Counted from the first letter of the stretch, positions 1 to 9,131 are shown. The stretch is 64,000 nucleotides of DNA from CAZEHO01 sp964511945 (GCA_964511945.1 CAZEHO010000008.1:1-64000); one strand, 5' to 3'. Notes: generated by a model from the sequence alone, not told the origin. Numbers and translations: made by a program.

Positions 1-502
1 GAGCAAGTTGGTACCTCGTTCTGGGCAGAAGGTCGACTCGGCGGTAGCAGTTCGGTCGCCTCAGCACTCCTGTAGCTATGTAACCGCCATTCCCTTCCAG
101 GTTCGAGTGGCGGCATAGGCGCTTGGTGCATTGAACCCGAACCTATGCACCTGGTCAGCGGCGCTCCCGCGGTCGACATCCGGCCGGCACTCTCGATGCG
201 GTCCCGAACCTTCAGAAGGGACACTGGTGGGCGGTGGCACGTATCGGGCAGGTTGGGTTTGAGTCCCCTCGGGACCACTGTGAGAGCTTCGCTGCCGTCG
301 GACTTCCGTTTGTGTTCTTCATCTCGCCGCCGAGGGACCTGCACCGGACGCCTGGTGACCCTATGGCGGAGTGCCCCTCCATCACAGATCCCCGACCCTG
401 CTTGGCCTACGTCACCGCCACCACCGAGCTCCTTGGTCGGTTTCTGCTTGAGTACCCAGCCCCTCATGCCGATCTGTGGAGTGGGTCGAAGGAACCGAGG
501 CG
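1..502. other. 5' stretch without a supported gene
   Basis: I find no convincing coding sequence here. Short open frames run in from the left edge (one stops near 75, another near 115) and could be the tail of a gene outside the window, but nothing is recognisable. An inverted repeat with 7-bp arms (GGTGCAT at 125-131, ATGCACC at 145-151) could form a hairpin. Confidence 0.4.
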
Positions 503-1189
503 ATGGCTCTAAGGTCCACGTTGAAACTAAGGCTGGCCACCGCCGGATTGGTGGCTGGCCTCGCCATCCTTGCTGTCTCAGCAAGGGATTCCGGCGCCTT
601 CTTTTTCGACGCAACGCACAACGCCGCGAACACCTTCGAGGCTGGAACCTGGGTTGATCCCCTCTACCTGCGTGGAGATACATCGCCGCCCCACTCGCTG
701 TTGTCAGAGCCCTTTCCGACCGCGACCAGCTTGCCCAACTACGACCCCGGACGAGACAGCGCTCCCGGCCTGTTGATCGCCAAGGGCGGGGCTGGCTACA
801 ACGAAAGCGACTCCGTCAAGTATCACATCTGGGTGAACACGGCGCTCGACGTCTCAGAGCTTCACGACGCCGTCTCGCTGACATTCTGGAGCGCCGTCAA
901 GGACTTCGGGACCGAAAAACAAGCACGGGTACGGGCGTACCTTGTCACCTCGGACGCCACCGGAGGGAACCGAACACTCCTCGACAGCGGCGAGGTAGCC
1001 GATTCGAATTGGGGTGCAGCAGATGGCAGCTGGGAGCAGTACAGCATCGACTTCGGCACCGTCACGGCAACTGTGCCCGCCAACCGCTACCTGGCACTCG
1101 TGCTGATCGTCGACGGTGGTTACTCCGCTGATGACCTCTGGTTCGCGTACGACACGACCACTTACACCGCCCGGCTCGACTTCCCCTGA
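503..1189 (+). CDS. Secreted protein with SipW/TasA-type signal region
   Basis: A 228-residue exported protein of unknown role. The start at 503 is chosen because a GAGG lies about 5 nt upstream and the product then opens with basic residues followed by a hydrophobic segment. The mature N-terminus reads GAFFFDATHNAANTFEAGTW. This resembles the conserved region after SipW-dependent signal peptides (TasA, camelysin and related surface or fibre proteins), where an A-x-F-x-D stretch is followed by NTF-x-AGTW-like residues. The rest looks like an all-beta extracellular domain with many Asp and Thr. No SipW-type peptidase gene lies nearby. Seen: the signal and motif. Inferred: surface location. Confidence 0.55.
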   Translation: MALRSTLKLRLATAGLVAGLAILAVSARDSGAFFFDATHNAANTFEAGTWVDPLYLRGDTSPPHSLLSEPFPTATSLPNYDPGRDSAPGLLIAKGGAGYNESDSVKYHIWVNTALDVSELHDAVSLTFWSAVKDFGTEKQARVRAYLVTSDATGGNRTLLDSGEVADSNWGAADGSWEQYSIDFGTVTATVPANRYLALVLIVDGGYSADDLWFAYDTTTYTARLDFP

Positions 1190-1443
1190 TCCTGCTCGCG
1201 GGTCGCCGATAAGGCGACAGCGTTCTCCGGGAGCTCACAGCGCTCCAGCCAGTTGGGCACATCGAAAACCCCGTCCCTGTGATGAACTCCTTCTTGCGCT
1301 GACCCTCTCGATAACCACGAATAGACCTCCTCGTACTCCGCGCGGGGGATCACCCGCCAGTCGATCACCACACCATGCCGCCCGCGGTAAGCCGGGCACA
1401 GCCGGGGCCAATTCTTGTGATGAATGGCCAGATCTGATACCAT
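1162..1443 (-). CDS. Small hypothetical protein
   Basis: A possible 93-residue protein on the minus strand, overlapping the last 28 bp of the upstream secreted-protein gene tail to tail. Codon use is moderately GC3-rich and the composition (several Trp, Asp-Trp-Arg, Glu-Tyr-Glu-Glu) looks protein-like rather than antisense noise. I do not recognise a family. The start ATG at 1443 lies inside the proposed clpB promoter, so both readings cannot be fully right. It could be a remnant. Confidence 0.3.
   Translation of the reverse strand: MVSDLAIHHKNWPRLCPAYRGRHGVVIDWRVIPRAEYEEVYSWLSRGSAQEGVHHRDGVFDVPNWLERCELPENAVALSATREQDQGKSSRAV
1415..1443 (+). promoter_or_regulatory. clpB promoter
   Basis: A -35 TTGTGA at 1415-1420, a 17-bp spacer and a -10 TACCAT at 1438-1443 (TANNNT type). 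The expected transcript starts near 1450, giving a leader of about 30 nt with an AGAGGAG ribosome site before the GTG at 1480. I see no HspR (HAIR) or CIRCE operator. Confidence 0.45.
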
Positions 1444-1479
1444 TGGACTCAGATTTCTTGAGAGCAGAGGAGCGGATTC

Positions 1480-4053
1480 GTGGATCTGAACCGATTCACC
1501 CACAAGTCCCAGCAGGCTGTGATCGGTGCCCGCACCGAGGCCGAGAGGCGCAACCATCAGAGCGCCGCCCCGGGGCATCTGCTCGCCGCCCTCCTGGGCC
1601 AGACCGACGGCATCACCATGCCCGTTCTGGCCAAGCTCGACATCGATCCCGGTGCGCTGCGTGGCGAGTTAGAGGTGCTCCTGGAGGCGACGCCGATGGT
1701 ATTCGGTGACACCGAGATTGCCTTCTCTCCCACCCTGATCCGGGTGCTCGAGAGGGCCGAGCGCGAACGTGATGCAATGAAGGACGATTACGTCTCGGTC
1801 GAGCATTTGCTCCTCGCGGTGGCCGCAGCCGACGATCCGGCCGGGGGTGTGCTCCGCAATGCCGGGGCTACCAAGGACGCCGTGCTCGGAGCACTGGCGC
1901 AGGTACGTGGCAACCAGCGGGTCACTAGCCAGGACCCGGAATCGACCTTCGATGCGCTCGAGCAGTACGGGAGAGACCTGGTCGAGGAGGCACGGGCCGG
2001 CAAGCTCGATCCGGTCATCGGCCGTGACGACGAGATCCGCCGAGTCATCCAGGTGCTGTCGCGACGCACCAAGAACAATCCGGTCCTCATCGGCGAGCCC
2101 GGCGTCGGCAAGACCGCCATCGTCGGGGGACTGGCCCGCCGCATCGTGGACGGGGACGTCCCCGAAGGGTTGAAGAGCAAGCGCGTCGTGGCGCTCGACC
2201 TCGGAGCCATGGTGGCCGGGGCCAAGTTCCGGGGTGAGTTCGAGGAGCGCCTGAAGGCCGTGCTCACCGAGATCACCGCCGCCGAGGGCGAAATCATCAC
2301 CTTCATCGATGAGATGCACACGATCGTCGGTGCAGGTGCTGCCGAGGGCTCGATGGACGCGTCCAACATGCTGAAGCCGATGCTCGCTCGCGGCGAGCTG
2401 CGGCTGATCGGTGCCACCACGCTCGACGAGTACCGCAGGCACGTCGAGAAGGACGCCGCCCTGGAACGCCGGTTCGCCCCGGTCATGGTCGAGCCACCCT
2501 CGGCCGACGATGCCATCGGAATCCTCCGCGGCCTCAAGGAGCGCTACGAAGTGCATCACGGCGTCCGGATCACCGATGCCGCCCTGATCGCCGCTGCGGT
2601 GCTCTCGGATCGCTACATCACGGGCCGTCACCTGCCGGACAAGGCCATCGACCTCATGGACGAGGCGGCCAGCCGGCTCCGGATAGAGATCGACTCGATG
2701 CCGGAGGAGATCGACGAGCTCGAGCGCCGCCGCCGCCAGCTCGAGATCGAGAAGGCGGCGCTGTCGAAAGAGTCCGACGGAGCATCACTCGAGCGGCTCG
2801 AGGCCCTCGAGGCCGAACTGGCCGACACCGCCGAAGAGGTCGGCCGGCTGCAGGCCCATTGGACACTCGAGAAAGATGCGATCGCAGCCATTCGCACCAC
2901 CAAGCAGCAGATCGAGGACGCCAAAGAATCAGCCGAGCAGGCCGAACGCGAAGGCGACCTCCAGCAAGCCGCCGAGCTTCGCTACGGCACCCAGCGGGAG
3001 TTGGAGCAGCAGCTCACCGATCGCCAGACCCAGCTTGAGAAGCTCCAGGCTGACCTCCGGATGCTCAAGGAAGAAGTGGATGAGGAAGATGTCGCCGAGG
3101 TGGTGAGCCGCTGGACCGGCATCCCGGTCACCCGGCTGATGGAAGGCGAGGTCGAAAAGCTGATCCACCTCGAGGAGCATCTTCACGAACGTGTGGTCGG
3201 TCAGGATCCCGCGGTGGTCGCGGTGTCGAACGCCATTCGTCGGTCCCGGGCCGGGCTCGCCGATCCGCACCGGCCGATCGGGTCATTCATCTTCCTCGGT
3301 CCGACCGGGGTCGGGAAGACCGAACTGGCCAGGGCGCTGGCCGAATTCCTCTTCGACGACGAGCGGGCAATGGTCCGCATCGACATGTCGGAGTACATGG
3401 AGAAGCACGCCGTGGCCCGGCTCATCGGTGCCCCTCCGGGCTACGTCGGGTACGACGAGGGCGGGCAGTTGACCGAGGCGGTGCGCCGCCGTCCCTACTC
3501 GGTGCTGCTGCTCGACGAAGTCGAGAAGGCGCACCCCGACGTGTTCAACGTGCTGCTGCAGGTGCTCGACGATGGGCGGCTGACCGACGGACAGGGCCGC
3601 ACCGTGGACTTCTCCAACGTGGTGTTGATCATGACCTCGAACCTGGGCTCGGAACTCATCGATCCGGATCTCCCCGACGAGGTGGCCGGCGAACGCGTGC
3701 TCGATGTCGTTCGTCGCGAATTCCGCCCGGAGTTCCTCAACCGGGTCGACGACGTGATCGTGTTCACCCGGCTCAGCCGAGCGGACCTACGAAAGATCGT
3801 CGATATCCAGATCGAGTTGCTCCGGGACCGGCTTGCGGGCCGTCGCATCGATCTCGTGCTGACCGATGGGGCGAAAGACTGGCTCGCCGAACACGGCTTC
3901 GATCCGAGCTACGGCGCCCGCCCGTTGAAGCGCCTGATCCAGCGGGAGATCGGTGATCGCCTTGCCGTCGACCTCCTCGAGGGAAGGTTCCGTGACGGAG
4001 ACACCGTGTACGTCGACGCCGGCGAGGGCGCACTCGTCCTGTCGGCGGAGTGA
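1480..4053 (+). CDS. clpB: ClpB protein-disaggregating chaperone
   Basis: 857 residues, the normal ClpB length. ClpB is a cytoplasmic hexameric AAA+ machine that works with DnaK to pull proteins out of aggregates. Order of parts: N-terminal Clp repeat domain (about 1-145); first ATPase with Walker A GEPGVGKT (205-212) and Walker B ending Asp277-Glu278; a long charged coiled-coil middle domain (about 400-520), which separates ClpB from ClpA and ClpC; second ATPase with Walker A GPTGVGKT (607-614) and Walker B Asp679-Glu680; and a C-terminal small domain. The start is GTG, with AGAGGAG about 8 nt upstream. It stands alone as a monocistronic gene and carries no obvious defect. Confidence 0.97.
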   Translation: MDLNRFTHKSQQAVIGARTEAERRNHQSAAPGHLLAALLGQTDGITMPVLAKLDIDPGALRGELEVLLEATPMVFGDTEIAFSPTLIRVLERAERERDAMKDDYVSVEHLLLAVAAADDPAGGVLRNAGATKDAVLGALAQVRGNQRVTSQDPESTFDALEQYGRDLVEEARAGKLDPVIGRDDEIRRVIQVLSRRTKNNPVLIGEPGVGKTAIVGGLARRIVDGDVPEGLKSKRVVALDLGAMVAGAKFRGEFEERLKAVLTEITAAEGEIITFIDEMHTIVGAGAAEGSMDASNMLKPMLARGELRLIGATTLDEYRRHVEKDAALERRFAPVMVEPPSADDAIGILRGLKERYEVHHGVRITDAALIAAAVLSDRYITGRHLPDKAIDLMDEAASRLRIEIDSMPEEIDELERRRRQLEIEKAALSKESDGASLERLEALEAELADTAEEVGRLQAHWTLEKDAIAAIRTTKQQIEDAKESAEQAEREGDLQQAAELRYGTQRELEQQLTDRQTQLEKLQADLRMLKEEVDEEDVAEVVSRWTGIPVTRLMEGEVEKLIHLEEHLHERVVGQDPAVVAVSNAIRRSRAGLADPHRPIGSFIFLGPTGVGKTELARALAEFLFDDERAMVRIDMSEYMEKHAVARLIGAPPGYVGYDEGGQLTEAVRRRPYSVLLLDEVEKAHPDVFNVLLQVLDDGRLTDGQGRTVDFSNVVLIMTSNLGSELIDPDLPDEVAGERVLDVVRREFRPEFLNRVDDVIVFTRLSRADLRKIVDIQIELLRDRLAGRRIDLVLTDGAKDWLAEHGFDPSYGARPLKRLIQREIGDRLAVDLLEGRFRDGDTVYVDAGEGALVLSAE

Positions 4054-4109
4054 ACACCGCACGGCCGTTCCGGGTCTAGCGTGGAGGCAGACGTCCCGGG
4101 AGGTCGGTG

Positions 4110-4811
4110 ATGGAACGGGAATCCGCATCGTCTCGATGGCTCACCGTGGTAGTGGCACTCGTCGCCACCGCGATCATCGGACTCCTCACGGTCCTGGTGT
4201 TTCTGCTGATCCGTGACGACAACCCGGTGGGCGGAGCCACCACGGTTGCGGCGCCCAGCACCGCGGCCACAACCCTGGCCCCGACCACCGCCCTCCCACC
4301 GACCACCCAGCCGCCATCGACGACGACCCAGCCGCCGTCGACAACGGTTGCGTCGACCACCACCGCAGCACCGACCACCACCGCGGTGCCGACCACCACC
4401 GTGCCGCCGTTCGTCGGCGACACCGACGCCAAGGCCGGGGCTCCGGTCGGCGTCGCCACCGACCAGCGCGTTGTCGACATCCGCCACGCCCAGCGAGAAG
4501 GGTTCACTCGGGTGGTGTTCGACTTCGAAGACGGCGGCGGCATCCCCGGATACTGGGTCGGGTACAACGATCCAACCCACCTGGCGATCATCCTCCAGCC
4601 GATCGACATTGGAGACCCATTCGAGCCGGGGATCTTCAACGGTGCAGGGCAGTATCCGGTCGGTACCAATTCGGTAGTCGTCGTGTTCGAGGGCGGCATG
4701 GGCGGCGGCAGTGGTGAGTGGCAGTTCGATCTGCAAGTGGCTCCGAACCGGCCGTTCACGGTCGGGACCCTCGATGGACCACCGCGGGTGTACATCGACA
4801 TCGGGGATTGA
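4110..4811 (+). CDS. Membrane-anchored protein with AMIN-like domain (paralog 1)
   Basis: 233 residues. A single membrane segment (about 11-35) is followed by a low-complexity Thr/Pro linker (about 45-105) and a C-terminal domain of about 130 residues. That domain contains GFTRVVFDFE and ends in PPRVYIDI, as in the actinobacterial AMIN-like domain of cell-surface proteins. ATG at 4110 is preferred over GTG at 4107 because GGGAGG then sits at a normal distance. It is followed 59 bp later by a lipoprotein paralog with the same C-terminal domain, so the pair looks like a tandem duplication with different anchors (membrane helix against lipid). AMIN-like domains are thought to contact cell-wall material; the role here is inferred. 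Confidence 0.75.
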   Translation: MERESASSRWLTVVVALVATAIIGLLTVLVFLLIRDDNPVGGATTVAAPSTAATTLAPTTALPPTTQPPSTTTQPPSTTVASTTTAAPTTTAVPTTTVPPFVGDTDAKAGAPVGVATDQRVVDIRHAQREGFTRVVFDFEDGGGIPGYWVGYNDPTHLAIILQPIDIGDPFEPGIFNGAGQYPVGTNSVVVVFEGGMGGGSGEWQFDLQVAPNRPFTVGTLDGPPRVYIDIGD

Positions 4812-4870
4812 AGTTCTGATCCGCCGCGGCCGAACAGATCCCGGATAGCCTTCGGGCAGCAGGAGGTCCC

Positions 4871-5587
4871 GTGAAACTCAGACGCCTTGTCCTCGTTCTC
4901 GTCTCGTTGGTACTGCTCGCCGCCGCCTGCAGCGACGACGACGTGGCCCCGATCTCATCCACCACGTCCGCGGCCCCCTCCACCACCGCCGCCCCTCCGA
5001 CGACACCGCCGCCACCACCGAGCACCACGACCACCGCACCGCCGCCCCCGACGACCACGACTGTCCCACCGCCACCCACCACCACGACGGCGGCGCCGAC
5101 GACCACCACCACATCCACGACGACCACCACGGCACCATTTGCAGGAGACACCGACTCGAAGTCGGCCCCCGGGCCGATGTTCTCCACATTCGGGCTGCTG
5201 GAGAACATCCGGTTCGCTCAGCGGGAGGGGTTCACCAGGGTCGTGTTCGACTTCCAGGGAACTGAGGTTCCGTGGTGGGAAATCGGATATGCGACCGGAC
5301 CGACATTCGAGGGCTCGGGCGGTCCACCGGTCCATGTCGCCGGTGACGCCTGGCTTCTGCTCACGATGTCGTCGAGTGGCTACGACCTTTCCGGCATCGA
5401 GATCGTAACGACTTACAACGGGCCCGACCCGGTTCCGGTGAACACCAACAGTGTCACCGAGGTCGCTCGTGTTGAGGACTTCGAAGGCATCAGCCAGTGG
5501 GTCATCGGTGTGAGCGGGGGCGAGAAGCCGTACCTGGTCGGCACCCTGCTCGACCCGCCCAGGATCTACATCGACATCCAGGACTGA
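4871..5587 (+). CDS. Lipoprotein with AMIN-like domain (paralog 2)
   Basis: 238 residues. The signal peptide ends in a lipobox LAAAC with the lipid-bearing Cys at residue 20. A Thr/Pro-rich linker (about 30-95) leads to a C-terminal AMIN-like domain that shares GFTRVVFDF and a terminal PPRIYIDI with the preceding gene. The start is GTG, preceded by AGGAGG. A -10-like TAGCCT lies near 4845, so the gene may have its own promoter. The long Thr/Pro repeat gives false Val/Gly-rich open frames on the opposite strand. Location on the outer face of the membrane follows from the lipobox; function is unknown. Confidence 0.78.
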   Translation: MKLRRLVLVLVSLVLLAAACSDDDVAPISSTTSAAPSTTAAPPTTPPPPPSTTTTAPPPPTTTTVPPPPTTTTAAPTTTTTSTTTTTAPFAGDTDSKSAPGPMFSTFGLLENIRFAQREGFTRVVFDFQGTEVPWWEIGYATGPTFEGSGGPPVHVAGDAWLLLTMSSSGYDLSGIEIVTTYNGPDPVPVNTNSVTEVARVEDFEGISQWVIGVSGGEKPYLVGTLLDPPRIYIDIQD

Positions 5588-5646
5588 GCGGGGACCACAC
5601 GAGTCGACCACAATCCCCGGCCGGGTGCCCGGGAAAGGAGCAAGGC

Positions 5647-6396
5647 ATGATCGACAAATCGGTGATCGTCACCGGAGCCAGCAGCGGACTGGGCCGTCAC
5701 ATCACCCGCCGCCTGGTTAACGAGGGAGCACGGGTCGTAGCCGCAGCCCGGCGTACCGATCGACTCGAGCAACTCGCCGCCGAACTGGCCGATGCCCCCG
5801 GCCAGATGGTTCCGGTCACGGCCGACGTCACCAGGATCGGAGATGTCGAAGCCATGGTCGCCGCTGCAATCGCCGCGTTCGGTGAGCTCGACGCCCTGGT
5901 CAACAACGCCGGAATGGAGATAATGGGGTCGATCGAGGAACTCTCGGAGGAGTCACTCGAGACCATGCTCCAGACCAACGTGGTCGGACCGTTCCTCTGC
6001 ACCCGGGCCGCCCTCCCCCACCTCAAGCAGCGGGGCGGATCGATAGTGAACCTCGGCTCGACGGTGGTGCCGCGAGCGCCGCGCAACCGGTTCGGGTACG
6101 TCGGCACCAAGGGAGCGGTCGATGCGATGTCCCAGGCCCTTGCCGGCGACCTCGGTGTGTATCGGATCAGGGTCAACGTGGTTCGCCCGGGCGCCATCCC
6201 GTCGGAATTGCGGGGCCTTACCGAGGAGCAGGAGACGGAGACGCTGGGGAACCGGATCCTTCCGCTCCAGGCGCTCCCCGACCTCGGTCACGGGTCAGAC
6301 GTCGCCTCGGTTGTGGCGTTCCTCGTGTCGGATGAGTCGGCGTGGATGACCGGCACGCTGATCAACGTCGACGGCGGGCACGCACTGGGCGGTTGA
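5647..6396 (+). CDS. Short-chain dehydrogenase/reductase
   Basis: 249 residues, a classical SDR. It has a TGASSGLG nucleotide-binding loop (9-16), an NNAG motif, and the catalytic set Ser138, Tyr151 and Lys155 in the usual Y-x3-K spacing. The end GG-containing segment with NVDGG is typical of the family. AAAGGAG lies 6 nt before the ATG. The residues after the first beta strand (RRTDRL) suggest NADP(H) rather than NAD(H), but the substrate cannot be read from the sequence. It lies between surface-protein genes and the NfeD/SPFH pair with no clear pathway partner. Confidence 0.88.
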   Translation: MIDKSVIVTGASSGLGRHITRRLVNEGARVVAAARRTDRLEQLAAELADAPGQMVPVTADVTRIGDVEAMVAAAIAAFGELDALVNNAGMEIMGSIEELSEESLETMLQTNVVGPFLCTRAALPHLKQRGGSIVNLGSTVVPRAPRNRFGYVGTKGAVDAMSQALAGDLGVYRIRVNVVRPGAIPSELRGLTEEQETETLGNRILPLQALPDLGHGSDVASVVAFLVSDESAWMTGTLINVDGGHALGG

Positions 6397-6471
6397 ACGG
6401 CCGGTTGCTTGAGTCTCGCTGCGGCCCGGGGGCGACTACCTTGGGATCACCGAGACAGCGAGGAGGCAGTC

Positions 6472-6921
6472 GTGGACGAGGAACTCTGGCGCTGGATCTG
6501 GCTCGGCGCCGCCGCCGTCTTCGGGATCGGCGAAATTATCACCGCCGGGTTCTTTCTCCTTCCCTTCGCAGCAGGCGCGGCGGTTGCGGCCATACTCGCC
6601 TTCCTCGATGTGGCGCCTGCCATCCAGGGGATAGTGTTCATCGCGGTCTCGGTACTCGCACTGATTTGGCTTCGCCGGTACGCGGCGCAAGGGGACGAGC
6701 GGCAGCCGGCGGTAGGAGCCAATCGGTTTGCCGGTGAAACCGCGTTCGTTCTCGAACCGGTCGACCGTATCTCCGGGGAAGGGCGGGTGCGCATGGCCAC
6801 CGAGACCTGGCGTGCCACCACCGACGGAGACCCGATTCCTGCGGGTGCTGAGGTGCGGATCACCGAAGTCCGCGGCACCCGTCTTGTCGTCGAACCCCTC
6901 ACCGAACAGGAGCACCGATGA
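6472..6921 (+). CDS. NfeD-like membrane protein
   Basis: 149 residues with two to three hydrophobic segments in the first 75 residues and a small C-terminal beta-rich (OB-fold, NfeD C-terminal) domain. GTG at 6472 is chosen because GAGGAGG lies about 7 nt upstream; the longer open frame has no ribosome site. The stop overlaps the next start by 4 nt (ATGA), so the two genes are translationally coupled. NfeD proteins are usually encoded next to SPFH/stomatin proteins and act with them in membrane microdomains, which is exactly the arrangement here. Confidence 0.85.
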   Translation: MDEELWRWIWLGAAAVFGIGEIITAGFFLLPFAAGAAVAAILAFLDVAPAIQGIVFIAVSVLALIWLRRYAAQGDERQPAVGANRFAGETAFVLEPVDRISGEGRVRMATETWRATTDGDPIPAGAEVRITEVRGTRLVVEPLTEQEHR

Positions 6922-7835
6922 CCCCACTCATGATCGTCGTGATCGTCGTGATCGCGGCGGTGTTCATCTACTTCGCGTCGGCGATCAAGATCGTCAGCCA
7001 GTTCGAGAAGGGACTGGTCGAGAGGTTCGGGAAGTACGAGAAGACGGTTGATCCCGGCCTCCGCATCATCATCCCGTTCATCGAGCGGCTGGTCCGGGTC
7101 GACATGCGGGAGCAGGTCGTCGACGTGCCACCCCAGGAAGTGATCACGCAGGACAACGTGGTCGTAACCGTCGATGCCGTCGTCTACTACCGGGCGACCG
7201 ATCCGGTCCGCCTCAAGTACGAGGTGGCCAACTTCATCCTCGCCGCCACCAAGCTGGCACAGACCAATCTGAGGAACATCGTTGGCGACATGGATCTCGA
7301 CAATGCGCTGACGTCGCGGGAGCGGATCAACACCCAACTGCGCGAGGTACTCGACGAGGCGACCGACGTCTGGGGTACCCAGGTCGTGCGTGTCGAGATC
7401 CAGCGGATCGACCCGCCGCCGGATGTCACCGAGGCCATGCACCGCCAGATGAAGGCGGAGCGGACCCGCCGTGCCGTGGTGACCGAGGCGGAGGGCGATA
7501 AACGATCGGCCATCCTCCGGGCCGAGGGTGTCAAGGAATCTCGGATCCTCGAGGCGCAGGGGCAAGCGCAGGCGATCAAGGAAGTCGCCGACGCCGAGCG
7601 GTATCAGAAGGAGATCGTGGCCGAAGGTGAGGGCCGCGCCATCGAGCGGGTCTTCGGCGCAATCCATACCGGCGATCCGACCCCCGACCTCATCGCCATT
7701 CGCTACCTGGAAGCCCTCGGCACCATCGCCGACGGGCAGGCGAGCAAGATCTTCCTCCCGCTGGAGGTCAGCGGGATCCTCGGCAGCATCGGTGGGATCA
7801 AGGAACTCTTCACCGAGACCGAGGACGCCGAGTAG
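6918..7835 (+). CDS. SPFH/Band 7 (stomatin-like) protein
   Basis: 305 residues. An N-terminal membrane helix (about 4-24) is followed by the SPFH/Band 7 domain (EKGLVERFGKYEKTVDPGL near 30-48) and a charged Glu/Ala/Lys-rich helical stretch (about 175-245) typical of oligomerising stomatins. Members form ring-like membrane scaffolds and often pair with NfeD, encoded just upstream with a 4-nt overlap. A strong hairpin follows the stop. No unusual residue is seen. Confidence 0.92.
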   Translation: MTPLMIVVIVVIAAVFIYFASAIKIVSQFEKGLVERFGKYEKTVDPGLRIIIPFIERLVRVDMREQVVDVPPQEVITQDNVVVTVDAVVYYRATDPVRLKYEVANFILAATKLAQTNLRNIVGDMDLDNALTSRERINTQLREVLDEATDVWGTQVVRVEIQRIDPPPDVTEAMHRQMKAERTRRAVVTEAEGDKRSAILRAEGVKESRILEAQGQAQAIKEVADAERYQKEIVAEGEGRAIERVFGAIHTGDPTPDLIAIRYLEALGTIADGQASKIFLPLEVSGILGSIGGIKELFTETEDAE

Positions 7836-7858
7836 GTCCAACCGACTCGAACCCTGTG

Positions 7859-7882
7859 TGGCCCCGGAGCAATCCGGGGCCA
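7859..7882 (+). terminator. Hairpin terminator after the NfeD/SPFH operon
   Basis: A perfect 10-bp stem (TGGCCCCGGA pairing with TCCGGGGCCA) with a 4-nt loop, about 23 bp after the SPFH stop codon. There is no poly-T tail, which is common in high-GC actinomycetes. Confidence 0.6.
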
Positions 7883-8000
7883 CTGCTTGCTGGGGTCCGG
7901 AAGGGGGCAATGCCGGCGTCCCGATGCGCCGGCGCATGCAGCCATCGATCAGGTGCGCCGCTGGGTGAGTCAGTTCTGCTAAACCCGTGTCGAGCAACCC

Positions 8001-8906
8001 ATGCGCCCGAGTTCCCTCATCGCCGCCGCCGTCGCACTCAGCGTGCTGGCGTCAGGGTGCGCCGAGGAAACGCCGGCAGCGCCGACGTCCCCAACCGCAA
8101 CGGCCTTGAGCCCCTCGATCACGAGCACACCCGGGACTTCGGTTGCCAGCACCACAACGGCATCGATCCCACCCACATCGACCCTCCCACCGATACCGCT
8201 CACCCCGACCACGATCCCCGAGCCGGTGTGGGAGACCATCGGCACCTCGGTGATGGGCCGCACCATCACGGCGGCCCTTCTCGGCGAGGGCCCGGTGCGG
8301 TTCTACATTCTCGGCGGCATCCACGGCGATGAACGGGGCGGCGCCGACACGGCGCCGCTGCTGTTCGAGCATCTCCTTGAAGGAATCCCGTCGGTCTTCA
8401 CCGTGCGGTTCGTGCTCGACGCCAACCCCGACGGCTCCATCGCCGCCACCAGGGAGAACCACAACGGCATCGACCTGAACCGGAACTTCCCGACGGAGGA
8501 CTTCATCGCCGGGCCGGTGCACAGCGCAGAGCCACTCTCCGAACCGGAATCGATCGCGCTGGCCGCCGACATCGAGGCGTTCGAACCCACGGTGATCCTG
8601 GCGCTGCACTCTGCATGGACCGGCCCGTTCATCAACTACGACGGTCCCGGCCGGGAACTCGCCGAGGCATTCCACGCCGCCGCCGTCGAGGTCGACGACC
8701 GCTGGACCGTGGTGGCGGAACTCGACTGGGGAACGCCGGGATCGCTCGGCACCTACTGGGGAAAGGAACGCGGCATCCCGGTGCTGACGACCGAGCCGAG
8801 CCGGTACGACTCTGCGGACGAGACCTGGCCGGTGATCCGTGCCGGCGTCGACGCAATGATCTCGATGCTGGTGTGGCAGAACTCGGTACTCGGAGGAGTG
8901 AGGTAG
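8001..8906 (+). CDS. M14-family zinc carboxypeptidase-like lipoprotein
   Basis: 301 residues. The lipobox is LASGC with Cys20, followed by a Thr/Pro-rich linker to about 75. The catalytic domain carries the M14 set: HGDE with zinc ligands His108 and Glu111, NPDG (142-145), NRNFP with Arg161, zinc ligand His203, and the catalytic Glu265 in LTTEP. This resembles murein-peptide amidases of the MpaA type, which trim gamma-glutamyl or meso-diaminopimelate peptides, so a cell-wall peptide role is plausible. The substrate is inferred. The domain is short for M14 but has all key residues. Confidence 0.82.
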   Translation: MRPSSLIAAAVALSVLASGCAEETPAAPTSPTATALSPSITSTPGTSVASTTTASIPPTSTLPPIPLTPTTIPEPVWETIGTSVMGRTITAALLGEGPVRFYILGGIHGDERGGADTAPLLFEHLLEGIPSVFTVRFVLDANPDGSIAATRENHNGIDLNRNFPTEDFIAGPVHSAEPLSEPESIALAADIEAFEPTVILALHSAWTGPFINYDGPGRELAEAFHAAAVEVDDRWTVVAELDWGTPGSLGTYWGKERGIPVLTTEPSRYDSADETWPVIRAGVDAMISMLVWQNSVLGGVR

Positions 8907-8927
8907 AACCGGAGCGAAGCTCGAGAG

Positions 8928-9131
8928 CTATCTGCTGAAGAAGTGCAGGCCGACCCACAGCCAGGCCGCCAGGATCCCCACCCGGCCGGAACGCCACCGC
9001 ATCGCCGCCCCGAATAGGGCGCTCAACGTCGGGATGCGACCCCCCGGATCAACGCGGCCGATCAACTCGAATGCCGCTCCGATCGAAATCAGCAGCACCC
9101 AGATCAGGACGGTGACGTCGTGGGCATTCAT
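8928..9131 (-). CDS. Small membrane protein, DUF6186-like
   Basis: A 67-residue protein with two hydrophobic segments and the ending WLWVGLHFF, which resembles the short actinobacterial DUF6186 proteins. Its ATG (9129-9131) overlaps the stop codon of the gene upstream on the same strand (ATGA), so translation is coupled. Function is unknown. Confidence 0.65.
   Translation of the reverse strand: MNAHDVTVLIWVLLISIGAAFELIGRVDPGGRIPTLSALFGAAMRWRSGRVGILAAWLWVGLHFFSR

Noticed and set aside
60..115. Possible tRNA 3' half around GGTTCGAG
   Set aside because: The T-arm cannot pair and no acceptor or anticodon stem can be drawn.
1400..1479. HspR (HAIR) or CIRCE operator before clpB
   Set aside because: The ACTCA and TTGAG words are present but in the wrong order and spacing for HAIR, and no CIRCE arms exist.
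4756..5208. Val/Gly-rich open frames opposite the two AMIN-like genes
   Set aside because: They are the antisense of the Thr/Pro repeat codons (ACC/GCC), not proteins.
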